DNA of 64,000 bases from Brevundimonas naejangsanensis (GTDB lineage Bacteria > Pseudomonadota > Alphaproteobacteria > Caulobacterales > Caulobacteraceae), in NCBI RefSeq assembly GCF_003627995.1, contig NZ_CP032707.1, positions 2,346,501 through 2,410,500 on the forward strand, given 5' to 3'. The translations under genes were made by a program, and so were the position numbers. A model generated the notes under the pieces. It was given only the letters and a program-made list of their open reading frames with translations, was not told the DNA's origin and ran no database searches. Position 1 is the first letter of the stretch. Every line of letters starts with the position of its first letter. Shown here in pieces: positions 8,965 to 17,501 of this stretch.

Positions 8965-10428
8965 ATGGATGAGGTTGCATCGTCGACCTACCGGGGAAAT
9001 GACCGGCTGCTGTACGGGATCATTCTGGGCGTGCTCGCCTTCTGGCTGTTCGCCCAGACGACGCTGAACATCGCGCCGACCATGGCGGCGGATCTCCGGC
9101 TCGAACAGACCTTCATGAACATCGCCGTGTCCATCACGGCCCTGTTCTCGGGCATCTTCATCGTCGTCATCGGCGGCCTGGCCGACCGGGTCGGCCGCGT
9201 GAAGATGGTGATGTTCGGCTTCGTCTTCTCGATCGTCGGCTGCCTGCTGGTCGGACTGGCGCCGTCAGGATCGATGGGCGGCGCCTTCCTGATGCTGGGC
9301 CGGATCTGTCAGGGGCTGTCGGGCGCGTTCATCATGCCGGCCTCGCTGGCGCTGGTGAAGGCCTACTGGGACGGGGCGGAACGCCAGCGCGCCATCTCCC
9401 TGTGGTCCATGGGGTCCTGGGGCGGGTCGGGCTTCGCCGCTCTGTTCGGCGGGCTGATGGCGCAGAACATCGGCTGGCGCTGGATCTTCATCATCGCCGC
9501 GATCGTGTCCCTGGTCGGGATGCTGATGGTGCGCGGCACGCCTGAGAGCAAGGCGCCCCCGAAGGAGGGCTATCGGTTCGACCTCCTCGGCGTCCTGACC
9601 TTCATGATCGCCATGGTGGCGCTGCAGGTTTTCGCGACCCAGGGCGCGCAGTTCGGCTGGGCCAGTCCGGCCTCTCTGATCCTGTTGGCCGTCGCCCTGA
9701 TCTTCGGCTTCGCCTTCTACCGGATCGAAAGCAACAATCCGAACGCCTTCGTCCAGTTCCGCCTGTTCAAGAACATGACCTTCACCGGGGCGACGATCTC
9801 GAACCTGCTGCTGAACGCCACGGCGGGGATCATCATGATCGCCATGCTGGTCCTGCAGGAGGGCGGGGAGATGTCGGCCCAGCGGGCCGGCCTGCTGACC
9901 ATCGGCTATGCGGTCACCATCATGGCCTTCATCCGCGTCGGCGAGAAGCTGCTGCAACGCTTCGGTCCGCGCAAGCCGATGCTGTGGGGCAGCTATATCG
10001 TCGTCGCGTCGATCCTCCTGCTGATGCCGACCAACCTGATGCTGGGGCCCTATACGGTGCTGGCGATCATCTCCTTTTCCCTGTTCGGGCTAGGGCTGGC
10101 CTTCTATGCGACGCCTTCGACCGACGCGGCCCTGTCGAACCTGCCCGAGGACCAGGGCGGGGCAGGCGCCGGCATCTACAAGATGGCCTCGTCGCTCGGC
10201 GCGTCCTTCGGCGTGGCGGTTTCGTCCACGATCTACACGGCCATCGCCGGCCGCAACGAAGGCGTGCGCTGGATCGAGGGTGTCATCACCTTCTCCGGCA
10301 ATCAAACGAACCTGGCGTCGCGCGAGGCCGCGTTCTTCGCCTTTCTGGCCAATCTGGTGATGGTGGCGGTGGCGATCCTCTCGATCCTAACCACCGTGCC
10401 CAAAGGCAAGACGCCTGATCGGGGCTGA
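8965..10428 (+). CDS. MFS transporter (DHA2/EmrB-like)
   Basis: A 487-residue major facilitator superfamily protein with about 14 hydrophobic segments. Between helices 2 and 3 it has the MFS signature GGLADRVGRVKM, and further motifs include GRICQGLSGAFIMPASLAL and WRWIF. This arrangement is typical of the DHA2 (14-helix) drug:proton antiporters. The ATG at 8965 is preceded by GGGAGG and is preferred to an upstream GTG at 8932. It ends 29 bases before an M20 amidohydrolase gene, so the pair is probably one transcript. The transporter may export or import the amidohydrolase's substrate or product, for example an N-acyl amino acid; that link is inference from position only. Confidence 0.85.
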   Translation: MDEVASSTYRGNDRLLYGIILGVLAFWLFAQTTLNIAPTMAADLRLEQTFMNIAVSITALFSGIFIVVIGGLADRVGRVKMVMFGFVFSIVGCLLVGLAPSGSMGGAFLMLGRICQGLSGAFIMPASLALVKAYWDGAERQRAISLWSMGSWGGSGFAALFGGLMAQNIGWRWIFIIAAIVSLVGMLMVRGTPESKAPPKEGYRFDLLGVLTFMIAMVALQVFATQGAQFGWASPASLILLAVALIFGFAFYRIESNNPNAFVQFRLFKNMTFTGATISNLLLNATAGIIMIAMLVLQEGGEMSAQRAGLLTIGYAVTIMAFIRVGEKLLQRFGPRKPMLWGSYIVVASILLLMPTNLMLGPYTVLAIISFSLFGLGLAFYATPSTDAALSNLPEDQGGAGAGIYKMASSLGASFGVAVSSTIYTAIAGRNEGVRWIEGVITFSGNQTNLASREAAFFAFLANLVMVAVAILSILTTVPKGKTPDRG

Positions 10429-10457
10429 GCCTGTTCTTTCCAGAGGAGAGCTGACCG

Positions 10458-11618
10458 ATGACCGCCATCGTCCAAAAGCTGGAGCAGAACCGCGACCAGA
10501 TGACCGAATGGTTCGAGCATATGCATCGCCATCCGGAACTGTCGATGCAGGAGACCAGCACGGCGGACTACATCGCCGAGACCTTGGGCGGCTTCGGCGC
10601 CTATGAGATCGAGACCGGTGTCGGCAAGAACGGCATCGTCGCCTCCCTCAAGGCGGGCGAGGGCGGCGCAGCGATCGGTCTGCGGGCCGATTTCGACGCC
10701 CTGCCGATCCAGGAACAGAACGACCTGCCCTATAAGTCGAGCAGCGCAGGCGTGGGGCATCTGTGCGGCCACGACGGCCACGCCACCATGCTGCTGGGCG
10801 CCGCCAAATACCTGGCGGAGACGAAAAACTTCAACGGGACCGTACGGCTGATCTTCCAGCCGGGCGAGGAAACGATGCAAGGCGCCCCGGCCATGATCGA
10901 CGACGGGCTGTTCGAGCGTTTCCCCGTCGACGCCGTCTTCGGCATGCACAACATCCCGGGCCTCGAGGCGGGCAAATTCTACTTCCGGCCCGGGGAGATG
11001 ATGGCTTCGGTCGACAACTGGGAGGTGGAGGTCATCGGCAAGGGGGGGCATGGCGGCGTGCCGGAACAGACCATCGACCCTGTCGTCGCCGGCTCATCCA
11101 TTGTCATGGCCATCCAGAGCATCGTGTCGCGCAACGTGGCCCCCGCGAACCGCGCGGTCGTGACCATCGGCGCCTTCCTGGCCGGAAACGCGGGCAATGC
11201 GGTGGCGGGGAGCGCCATCCTGCGCTTCTCGGTGCGGACCACCACGCCCGAGGACCGGGAGATGGTGCTCGGCAACATCCGCCGCATCGTCTCGCATCAG
11301 GCCCAGTCCTTCGGCTGCACCTTCGAGATTCACGAGGGCGTTCCGGGCGCCGTGCTGGTCAACGACCCCGAGGAAACCGAGAAGGCCGTCGGCATCGCGC
11401 GGGCGGCCTTTGGCGATGAACAGGTCGTCTATCCCGGCCCGCCCTTCCTGGCGTCGGAGGACTTCGCCTTCATGCTGCAGAAGAAGAGGGGGACCTACTG
11501 TTTCCTCGGCGGGGGGCCGGGCAAGATGGTTCATCATCCCGAGTACGTCTTCAATCGAGAGCTGTTGCCCGTGGGCGCGGCCTACTGGGCGGCGTTGACC
11601 GAAGGCTATCTGCGCTGA
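10458..11618 (+). CDS. M20 family amidohydrolase (hippurate hydrolase-like)
   Basis: A 386-residue metal-dependent amidohydrolase of peptidase family M20, similar to hippurate or N-acyl-amino-acid hydrolases. HRHPEL lies at residues 23-28. The metal site shows HLCGHDGH at 101-108 (C103, H105 and H108), and GEE at 136-138 supplies the catalytic and ligand glutamates. The C-terminal HHPEYVF holds a further metal ligand. The expected reaction is hydrolysis of an acyl or aryl amide to an amino acid and a carboxylate, in the cytoplasm. An AGAGGAG ribosome site lies just upstream. It follows the MFS transporter by 29 bases and is likely co-expressed with it. Confidence 0.88.
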   Translation: MTAIVQKLEQNRDQMTEWFEHMHRHPELSMQETSTADYIAETLGGFGAYEIETGVGKNGIVASLKAGEGGAAIGLRADFDALPIQEQNDLPYKSSSAGVGHLCGHDGHATMLLGAAKYLAETKNFNGTVRLIFQPGEETMQGAPAMIDDGLFERFPVDAVFGMHNIPGLEAGKFYFRPGEMMASVDNWEVEVIGKGGHGGVPEQTIDPVVAGSSIVMAIQSIVSRNVAPANRAVVTIGAFLAGNAGNAVAGSAILRFSVRTTTPEDREMVLGNIRRIVSHQAQSFGCTFEIHEGVPGAVLVNDPEETEKAVGIARAAFGDEQVVYPGPPFLASEDFAFMLQKKRGTYCFLGGGPGKMVHHPEYVFNRELLPVGAAYWAALTEGYLR

Positions 11619-11670
11619 CGGCCGGCCCTGACGCGGGGCGGCCAGCCGTCGGCGACTCCGCCTGTGGCCT

Positions 11671-14600
11671 TCAATGGAAATCCCGCGAGCCGGGCAGGAT
11701 GCGCACGTCGCGCGGGTGGCGGTGCGAGGGATGGCGCGGCGGTTGCGGGTGGGCGACGACGTCGGCGCGGGCCAGTTGCACCTCGGTCTCGTGATCCTCG
11801 GACAGGCGCGCCAGTTCGGCGGTGCGGTCGATGACGCGGCGGGCGACGACGTGGACGACCTGTTCGGGGCTTTTCTCGATCACGCCCTCGACCTCCATCA
11901 GGCGTGCGCTCATGACCTCGCGACGGAACTTCTCGAACATCCGCGCCCACAAAACGACGTTGGTGATGCCGGTCTCGTCTTCCAGCGTCACGAAGATGGC
12001 GTTACCCTTGCCCGGCCGCTGGCGCACCAGCACCACCCCCGCGACCCGCACGTTTGAGCCGCCGCGCAGGCTTTCCGTCTCGGCGCAGGTCCGCACCCGC
12101 TCGGCGGCGAAGAGGGGGCGTAGAATGTGCATCGGATGGGCCTTCAGCGACAGGCGCGTCGTCTGATAGTCGGCGGCGACGTGCTCGCCCAGCCGCATCT
12201 GCGGCAGGTTGGCGTCGGGCTCGGCGCCCAGTTCGCGGGCGCCCCGCTCGCGCGCCTCGGCGGCGGCGAACAGAGGCAGGGCGTCGTCGTCGGGCAGCCG
12301 TCGCGTCGCCCACAGCGCCTCGCGTCGGTCCAGCCCCAGCGAGCGGAAGGCGTCGGCGTCGGCCAGCTTGCGCATCGCCGCGGCGGGCAGGGCCGCGCGT
12401 CGGGCCAGGGTCTCCACATCGACGAAGGGGGCGTCGGCCCGCGCGGCGGACAGGCGCGCCGCCCAGTCTTCCCTGAACCCGTCGATCTGGCGCAGGCCCA
12501 GGCGCAGGGCCGGTTCGCCCGCCGTCGGCTCCAGGCCGTTGTCCCAGTCGCTGTGCGAGACGTCGATGGGGCGTACCTCGACGCCGCCGATCTCGTGGGC
12601 TTCCCGCACGATCTGGGCGGGGGCGTAGAAGCCCATCGGCTGGCTGTTCAGAAGAGCGCAGGCGAAGGCGGCGGGGTGATGCCGCTTGATCCACGAGGAG
12701 ACGTAAACCAGCTGCGCGAAACTGGCCGCGTGACTCTCAGGGAAGCCGTAGGAGCCGAAGCCTTTGATCTGCTCGAAGCAGCGCTTGGCGAAGTCGGCGT
12801 CATAGCCGCGCGCGATCATTCGCCCCACCATGCGCGTCTCATAGCTGTGCAGGCTGCCGTCGCCCCTGAAAGTGCCCATGGCCTTGCGCAGGCCGTTGGC
12901 CTCGGCGTCGGTGAACTCCGCAGCGACGATGGCCAGCCTCATCGCCTGTTCCTGGAACAGGGGGACGCCAAGGGTCTTCTCCAGCACCTGTTCCAGTTCA
13001 TCGGGCGGGCCGTGCTCGGGCGAAGGCGAGGAATAGACGACCTCCTCCTCCTTGTTTCGACGACGCAGATAGGGGTGGACCATGTCGCCCTGGATCGGCC
13101 CGGGGCGGACGATGGCGACCTGGATGACAAGGTCATAGAGGCGGCGGGGCCGTAAGCGAGGCAGCATGTTGATCTGCGCCCGGCTCTCCACCTGAAACAC
13201 GCCGATGGACTGACCCCGGCACAGCATGTCGTAAACCTCGGAATCGCCCTGAGGCACCGAGGCCAGGTCCTGCTCCACCTCCTGATGCCTCTTCATCAGG
13301 TCGAACGCCTTGCGGATACAGGTCAGCATGCCCAGCGCCAGAACGTCGACCTTCATCAGGCGCAGGGCGTCGATGTCGTCCTTGTCCCATTCGATGAAGG
13401 TGCGGTCCGGCATGGCGGCGTTGCCGATGGGGACCATCTCGTCCAGCCGATCCTGGGTCAGGATGAAGCCGCCGACGTGCTGGCTGAGATGGCGCGGAAA
13501 ATTCAGCAGGCGCGAGGCCATCTCGACGGCGCGGCCGATCATGGGATTGGCGGCGTCCAGTCCAGCCTGGGCGACGTGGCGGTCGCCGATCTCGGTTCCC
13601 CAACTGCCCCAGTGGCTGGAGGCCAGACGCGCGGTGACGTCCTCGGTCAGGCCCAGGACCTTGCCGACCTCGCGAATGGCGCTGCGGGGACGGAAATGGA
13701 TGACGGTGGCGGCTATGCCCGCGCGGTGGCGGCCATAACGCTCATAGATGTGCTGAATGATCTCCTCGCGCCGCTCGTGCTCGAAGTCGACGTCGATGTC
13801 GGGCGGCTCGTCCCGGTCTTCGGACAGGAAGCGCTCGAACAGCAGGTCGGATTCCGCCGGATCCACGGAGGTGATGCACAGGACGTAGCAGACCGCCGAG
13901 TTCGCCGCCGATCCTCGCCCCTGACACAGGATGCGTCTGTTCCTCGCCACGCGGACGATGTCGTAGATGGTCAGGAAATAAGGCGCGATCTTCTTGCGGG
14001 CGATAAAGGTCAGTTCCTTGTCCAGCAGGGCCTGAACCTTGGCGGGAACGCCGTCCGGGTAGCGCATGGAGGCGTGGCGGCGGGTCAGGTCTTCGAGCCA
14101 GGCCTGAGGGCTCCAGCCGGGCGGGATCGGCTCTTCCGGGTATTGGTAGCTGAGATCGGCCAGGTCGAACGTCGCGCGCGCCAGGAAGGCGGTCGTCTCG
14201 GCCACGGCCTCGGGCGCGTCCCTGAACAGGCGAGCCATCTCGGCGGGGGGCTTCAGCCAGCGTTCGCCGTTGGACGCCAGGCGACGTCCGGCGGCCTCGA
14301 TGGTCGTTCCCTCGCGGATGCAGGTCAGGACGTCCTGAAGGTCGCGGTCCTGGGGCAAGGCGTAGAGGACGTCGTTGATGGACAGAAGCGGGACGTCCGC
14401 CTGCGCCGCCAGGACCTTCAGCCGCGCCAGGCGGCGCCGGTCGTCGCCGCGCCTCAGCATGGCGGCGCCCAGCCAGACGGCGCCCGGCGCGGCGTCCGCG
14501 AGGCGGGTCAATGTCGCCTCCAGCCCTTCCAGCCGTTCCGGCGGGATGACGATCAGCAGCAGGCCCTCGGGGTCGGCCAGCAGGTCGCGCAGGCCGATCT

Positions 14601-15060
14601 CACATTCCCCCTTTCTCGCCCGGCGATTGCCCAGGGTCAGAAGTCGCGTCAGCCGGCCCCAGCCTGCGCGCGTTTCCGGATAGGCGACGATGTCGGGCGT
14701 CCCGTCGTTGAAACCCAGGCGCGCCCCGGTCAGCAGGCGGAAGTCCGCCGCGCGGCGCTTCACCTCGTCCGACAGGGCGGGGTCGTTGAGCGGGTCGTCG
14801 ATGTAGGCGATTTCGCCGGGACTGCCGCCGTCGCGCATCTTTTCCGGCGGAGCCAGGCCCTCGGCGCGCAGGGTCTTCAACGCGCTCCAGGCCCGCACCA
14901 CGCCCGCCACGGTGTTGCGATCCGCCAGCCCCAGGCCCGCATGGCCGCGCAGGATCGCCGTCAGCACCAGATCCTTGGGGTGGGAGGCGCCGCGCAGGAA
15001 GGAGAAGTTGCTGGCCGCCGCCAGTTCCGCATAGTCGCCGCGCGGATTCAGGGCGCTCAT
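11671..15060 (-). CDS. dnaE2: error-prone DNA polymerase III alpha subunit DnaE2
   Basis: A 1129-residue C-family polymerase, the catalytic partner in SOS mutagenesis and translesion synthesis. It starts with a PHP domain (YAELAAASNFSFLRGASH), has the polymerase palm carboxylates in PDIDVDFEHERRE, a helix-hairpin-helix/fingers region, and a C-terminal OB fold (VRVAGVVLVRQRPGKGNAI). The ATG at 15058-15060 overlaps the stop of imuB (ATGA). An upstream start at 15372 is open but would only add sequence lying within imuB. The gene is last in the order imuA-imuB-dnaE2 and should be induced with them under LexA control. The lesion-bypass role rests on work in Caulobacter and Mycobacterium. Confidence 0.93.
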   Translation of the reverse strand: MSALNPRGDYAELAAASNFSFLRGASHPKDLVLTAILRGHAGLGLADRNTVAGVVRAWSALKTLRAEGLAPPEKMRDGGSPGEIAYIDDPLNDPALSDEVKRRAADFRLLTGARLGFNDGTPDIVAYPETRAGWGRLTRLLTLGNRRARKGECEIGLRDLLADPEGLLLIVIPPERLEGLEATLTRLADAAPGAVWLGAAMLRRGDDRRRLARLKVLAAQADVPLLSINDVLYALPQDRDLQDVLTCIREGTTIEAAGRRLASNGERWLKPPAEMARLFRDAPEAVAETTAFLARATFDLADLSYQYPEEPIPPGWSPQAWLEDLTRRHASMRYPDGVPAKVQALLDKELTFIARKKIAPYFLTIYDIVRVARNRRILCQGRGSAANSAVCYVLCITSVDPAESDLLFERFLSEDRDEPPDIDVDFEHERREEIIQHIYERYGRHRAGIAATVIHFRPRSAIREVGKVLGLTEDVTARLASSHWGSWGTEIGDRHVAQAGLDAANPMIGRAVEMASRLLNFPRHLSQHVGGFILTQDRLDEMVPIGNAAMPDRTFIEWDKDDIDALRLMKVDVLALGMLTCIRKAFDLMKRHQEVEQDLASVPQGDSEVYDMLCRGQSIGVFQVESRAQINMLPRLRPRRLYDLVIQVAIVRPGPIQGDMVHPYLRRRNKEEEVVYSSPSPEHGPPDELEQVLEKTLGVPLFQEQAMRLAIVAAEFTDAEANGLRKAMGTFRGDGSLHSYETRMVGRMIARGYDADFAKRCFEQIKGFGSYGFPESHAASFAQLVYVSSWIKRHHPAAFACALLNSQPMGFYAPAQIVREAHEIGGVEVRPIDVSHSDWDNGLEPTAGEPALRLGLRQIDGFREDWAARLSAARADAPFVDVETLARRAALPAAAMRKLADADAFRSLGLDRREALWATRRLPDDDALPLFAAAEARERGARELGAEPDANLPQMRLGEHVAADYQTTRLSLKAHPMHILRPLFAAERVRTCAETESLRGGSNVRVAGVVLVRQRPGKGNAIFVTLEDETGITNVVLWARMFEKFRREVMSARLMEVEGVIEKSPEQVVHVVARRVIDRTAELARLSEDHETEVQLARADVVAHPQPPRHPSHRHPRDVRILPGSRDFH

Positions 15061-16637
15061 GCGAACAGGCCGTGGATGAACCAGCGCGGTTCGTCCGTCT
15101 CGCCGTAGAGGCCCTGGCGGAACAGCCAGAAGCGGCGGCCCTGGCGGTCCTCGACGCGGTAGTAGTCGCGCGTCTTCTGATCCGGCGCGCGCCACCATTC
15201 CCCGGCGATGCGTTCCGGCCCTTCCGCCAGGACGACGCGGTGCGACACCCGGCGCCAGCGAAACTGGAAAGGGCGGCCGTCGGGGGCTTCGGCCAGGGTC
15301 TCGACCGGCTGGGGCGGGTTGAACAGGTGCAGGGGACGCAGCGGCGGGTCCTCGGGCGACGGGGCGGGCCAATCCGCGCCGTCGGCCGGGGCGGAAGCGG
15401 GAACCGTCCGGGCCGCCCGCTCGGGCAGGTGCGAGCCCAGGGGTTGGAACCGCAGCACCGCCTCGGGTCCCAGCCGCGCCGTCAGCCGGTCGATCAGCCG
15501 ATTCAAATCCTCGTCGCCGGGGGGCTCGCCCGCCAGTCCGGTCTGGGCGGGGGCGAGGCGCTCGACCACGGGCACGGCCATCCGCATCTGGTCGAAGCCG
15601 AAGCCGGGCTCCAGGGGCGTCTCCAGCGCCGCCAGCCGTTCGCGGAACAGGCGCAGGATCGCGCCCGCGTCGCGCGTGGGCCGCCCCGTCCGCACCGTGA
15701 TGCGCCTTGTTGCGCCGTCGATACGATAGAAGCCGGCCTGAAAGGCGCGGCCGCCCTGGCTGGCTTGATCCAGCTGGTCGGCGGCGTCCGCCAGCAGATC
15801 CGACAACACGCGCTCCACGTCTTCAGGGGCCGAGATCGGCTCGAAGAAGACGCGGTCGACGATGATGGGGGCGGGCGGACGGTGCGGGGTGATGCGCACG
15901 TCCTCATCGCCCAGGAGGCGCGCCAGCCGGGCGGGAAAGTCGATCCCGAAACGGGCGGCCAGGGGCGCGCGGGGCCGGTCGTCCAGATCGCCCAGCCGTT
16001 TCAGCCCCGCGCGACGCAGAGCCTGTTCGTCCTTCTCCGCCAACTCCAGCGCCGCGACCGGCAGGCGACGCAGGGCGGGGCGGGCGACGTCCCTGTCGAA
16101 CACCCCGCCGGGGCCGAAACGGGCCAGGGCGCGCGCCGCCTGGGGCGTGTCCGCCAGGGCGCAGCGGACCTGGAGACCGGCGCGCCCCGCGCGCGCCTGG
16201 GCGGCGCGCATCAGCCCGGCCTCGCCGCCGAACAGATGGGCGCAGCCGGTCACGTCCAGCATCAGGCCGTGCGGCGGATCGAGCGCGACCATGGGGCTGA
16301 AGCGGCCGAAATCCTCCAGGGCGGCGGCCAGCAGGGCGTCGTCCGCTCGCGGCCGGTGGACGATGGTGCGTAGCACGGGCGTGCGCGCTCGCGCGTCGGC
16401 CAGGGTCATGCCGGGCGAAAGGCCCGCCCGCGCCGCCCCCGGGTCGATCGCCGCCAGCCGCAGCGCGCCCTTGATCTTCTCGACCAGGACGACGGGCGGA
16501 CGCGGATCGGGCGGGACCGCGTCAGGCGGCGCGGCCGTGTCCTGTCTCAGTCGTTCTCGCTCCAGCCGGTCGCTGGGCAGCCAAGGGAACCAGATCGCCA
16601 GATAGCGGCGCCGGTTCGACGAAGGATTGCCGTTCAC
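15057..16637 (-). CDS. imuB: Y-family polymerase-like protein ImuB
   Basis: About 526 residues related to Y-family DNA polymerases but lacking the usual first acidic motif: where active enzymes have an aspartate-rich strand, this protein reads YLAIWFPWLPSDRL. The later LDVTGCAHLFGGE corresponds to the palm region. ImuB proteins act as a scaffold that recruits DnaE2 and the beta clamp. The C-terminal region (WRRVSHRVVLAEGPERIAG and RDYYRVED) is typical of the family. A GTG at 16637 with GGAG 7 nt upstream is the likely start and overlaps imuA by 116 bases; an open frame continues upstream to 16724. The stop overlaps dnaE2 by 4 bases. Confidence 0.88.
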   Translation of the reverse strand: MNGNPSSNRRRYLAIWFPWLPSDRLERERLRQDTAAPPDAVPPDPRPPVVLVEKIKGALRLAAIDPGAARAGLSPGMTLADARARTPVLRTIVHRPRADDALLAAALEDFGRFSPMVALDPPHGLMLDVTGCAHLFGGEAGLMRAAQARAGRAGLQVRCALADTPQAARALARFGPGGVFDRDVARPALRRLPVAALELAEKDEQALRRAGLKRLGDLDDRPRAPLAARFGIDFPARLARLLGDEDVRITPHRPPAPIIVDRVFFEPISAPEDVERVLSDLLADAADQLDQASQGGRAFQAGFYRIDGATRRITVRTGRPTRDAGAILRLFRERLAALETPLEPGFGFDQMRMAVPVVERLAPAQTGLAGEPPGDEDLNRLIDRLTARLGPEAVLRFQPLGSHLPERAARTVPASAPADGADWPAPSPEDPPLRPLHLFNPPQPVETLAEAPDGRPFQFRWRRVSHRVVLAEGPERIAGEWWRAPDQKTRDYYRVEDRQGRRFWLFRQGLYGETDEPRWFIHGLFA

Positions 16638-17319
16638 GGTCCCACTCCATGATCCAGGTTCGAGGGGCGGCCCCGCCGCGATGCCGCAGCAGGGTGACGG
16701 AAAAAGCCGGCCGGCCTGGCGCATCGGCTTCGAGCGGGCGGGAGGGGGCTGCCCGTACGGACCAGCGTGTTTCGGCCGCGCTGGGCGCCGGCTCGGCGCT
16801 CGCCCGGATCAGGAAGAGGGTTCCTCCGCCGGTCTGGGCCGCCAGGACCAGGCGGCGGCTGGCGGTCAGCGACATCGCCCTGGCCTCGCCCCAGGCGCTC
16901 AAGACCACGGCGCCGACGGCGGGGCTGCGCAGCGCGTCTTCACCGACGGCCAGCAAGGTCTGAACGTCCCGCGCCCGCACCAGCATCAGATCACGCGGCG
17001 ACAGCCCCATCTGGAGCAGGCCGGGCGCATAGGGGCGGCCAGCCTCCTGCGCCATCATCTCATGCAGACCCCAGACAATGGGTCGTCCCTTCGCCGCCTG
17101 CAGCGCCAGCCCCAGCCCGAAGGCGTTGACGGCCACGGCGTCGGCGGGGGCGGCGGCGTAGAGATCGTGCACGACTCCGACGGCCAGCGGCGTGAAGGTA
17201 TCGCCGCCGCCCCCGGCTTGGGTTTGGGGCAAGGCGTGACGGCCACGAGACGGATCTAGCGCCTCCAGTCGGGCCTTCAACGCCGTCAAGGCGTCAGCTT
17301 GCGAACAAATGTTCCTCAT
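16522..17319 (-). CDS. imuA: SOS mutagenesis protein ImuA (RecA-like/SulA-related)
   Basis: About 265 residues, first gene of the imuA-imuB-dnaE2 cassette. ImuA is a small RecA-related protein needed for DnaE2-dependent mutagenesis. The ISEVEM-type core here reads as the series VWGLHEMMAQEAGRPYAPGL, LMLVRARD and LLAVGEDALRS, and the end PAPLSGDLVPLAAQRP is typical of the family. The annotated ATG at 17317-17319 lies inside the LexA box (17311-17325), and no ribosome site precedes it. Either the transcript is leaderless or translation begins slightly further in, for example at a TTG a few codons downstream. The last 116 bases overlap imuB in another frame. Confidence 0.82.
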   Translation of the reverse strand: MRNICSQADALTALKARLEALDPSRGRHALPQTQAGGGGDTFTPLAVGVVHDLYAAAPADAVAVNAFGLGLALQAAKGRPIVWGLHEMMAQEAGRPYAPGLLQMGLSPRDLMLVRARDVQTLLAVGEDALRSPAVGAVVLSAWGEARAMSLTASRRLVLAAQTGGGTLFLIRASAEPAPSAAETRWSVRAAPSRPLEADAPGRPAFSVTLLRHRGGAAPRTWIMEWDRERQSFVEPAPLSGDLVPLAAQRPAGARTTETGHGRAA

Positions 17320-17325
17320 TTGTTC
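17311..17325. promoter_or_regulatory. LexA (SOS) box, GTTC-N7-GTTC
   Basis: The plus strand reads GTTC, seven bases, GTTC, which is the direct-repeat LexA operator of alphaproteobacteria. It overlaps the start codon of imuA, the first gene of the mutagenesis cassette known to be SOS-controlled in Caulobacter. On the minus strand a TATAGA element at 17324-17329 and a TTGACT element at 17351-17356 are possible -10/-35 sequences, though their 21-base spacing is long. Repressor bound here would cover the transcription start. Confidence 0.85.
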
Positions 17326-17345
17326 TATATGCGCTCTCGACCGCT

Positions 17346-17494
17346 GAGGGAGTCAAGCGGAGCCGCGACCGTTCGGCGAAAAATACGCCAAACGCCCCGG
17401 GAAGCCGGTTGGCGCAGCCCGTCAGGCGACACCGATCAAGCGATCGATTATCTCTTCGGGGCGTCGCCCGCCGGAAAGGGCCGGCGGGGAGGGA
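17346..17494 (+). promoter_or_regulatory. probable cobalamin riboswitch with ribosome-site hairpin
   Basis: Elements resembling the cobalamin riboswitch core occur in the right order: GAGGGAGTC (17346-17354), a CGGAGC/CGCGACCGTT block (17358-17373), GCC...CCCCGGGAAG (17387-17404), and a B12-box-like GTCAGGCGAC (17421-17430; the usual box is GYCMGGAGAC). A perfect 8-bp stem (CCCGCCGG at 17467-17474 and CCGGCGGG at 17481-17488) ends directly against the GAGGGAG ribosome site of the TonB receptor, a usual arrangement for translational control. The 5' core is short and degenerate, so this is a candidate, not a certain call; a covariance-model search would settle it. Confidence 0.5.
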
Positions 17495-17501
17495 GTGCGC
17501 C

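Noticed and set aside
13285..15108. 607-codon plus-strand frame opposite dnaE2
   Set aside because: Its composition is typical of antisense shadows in high-GC DNA; dnaE2 on the other strand is unmistakable.
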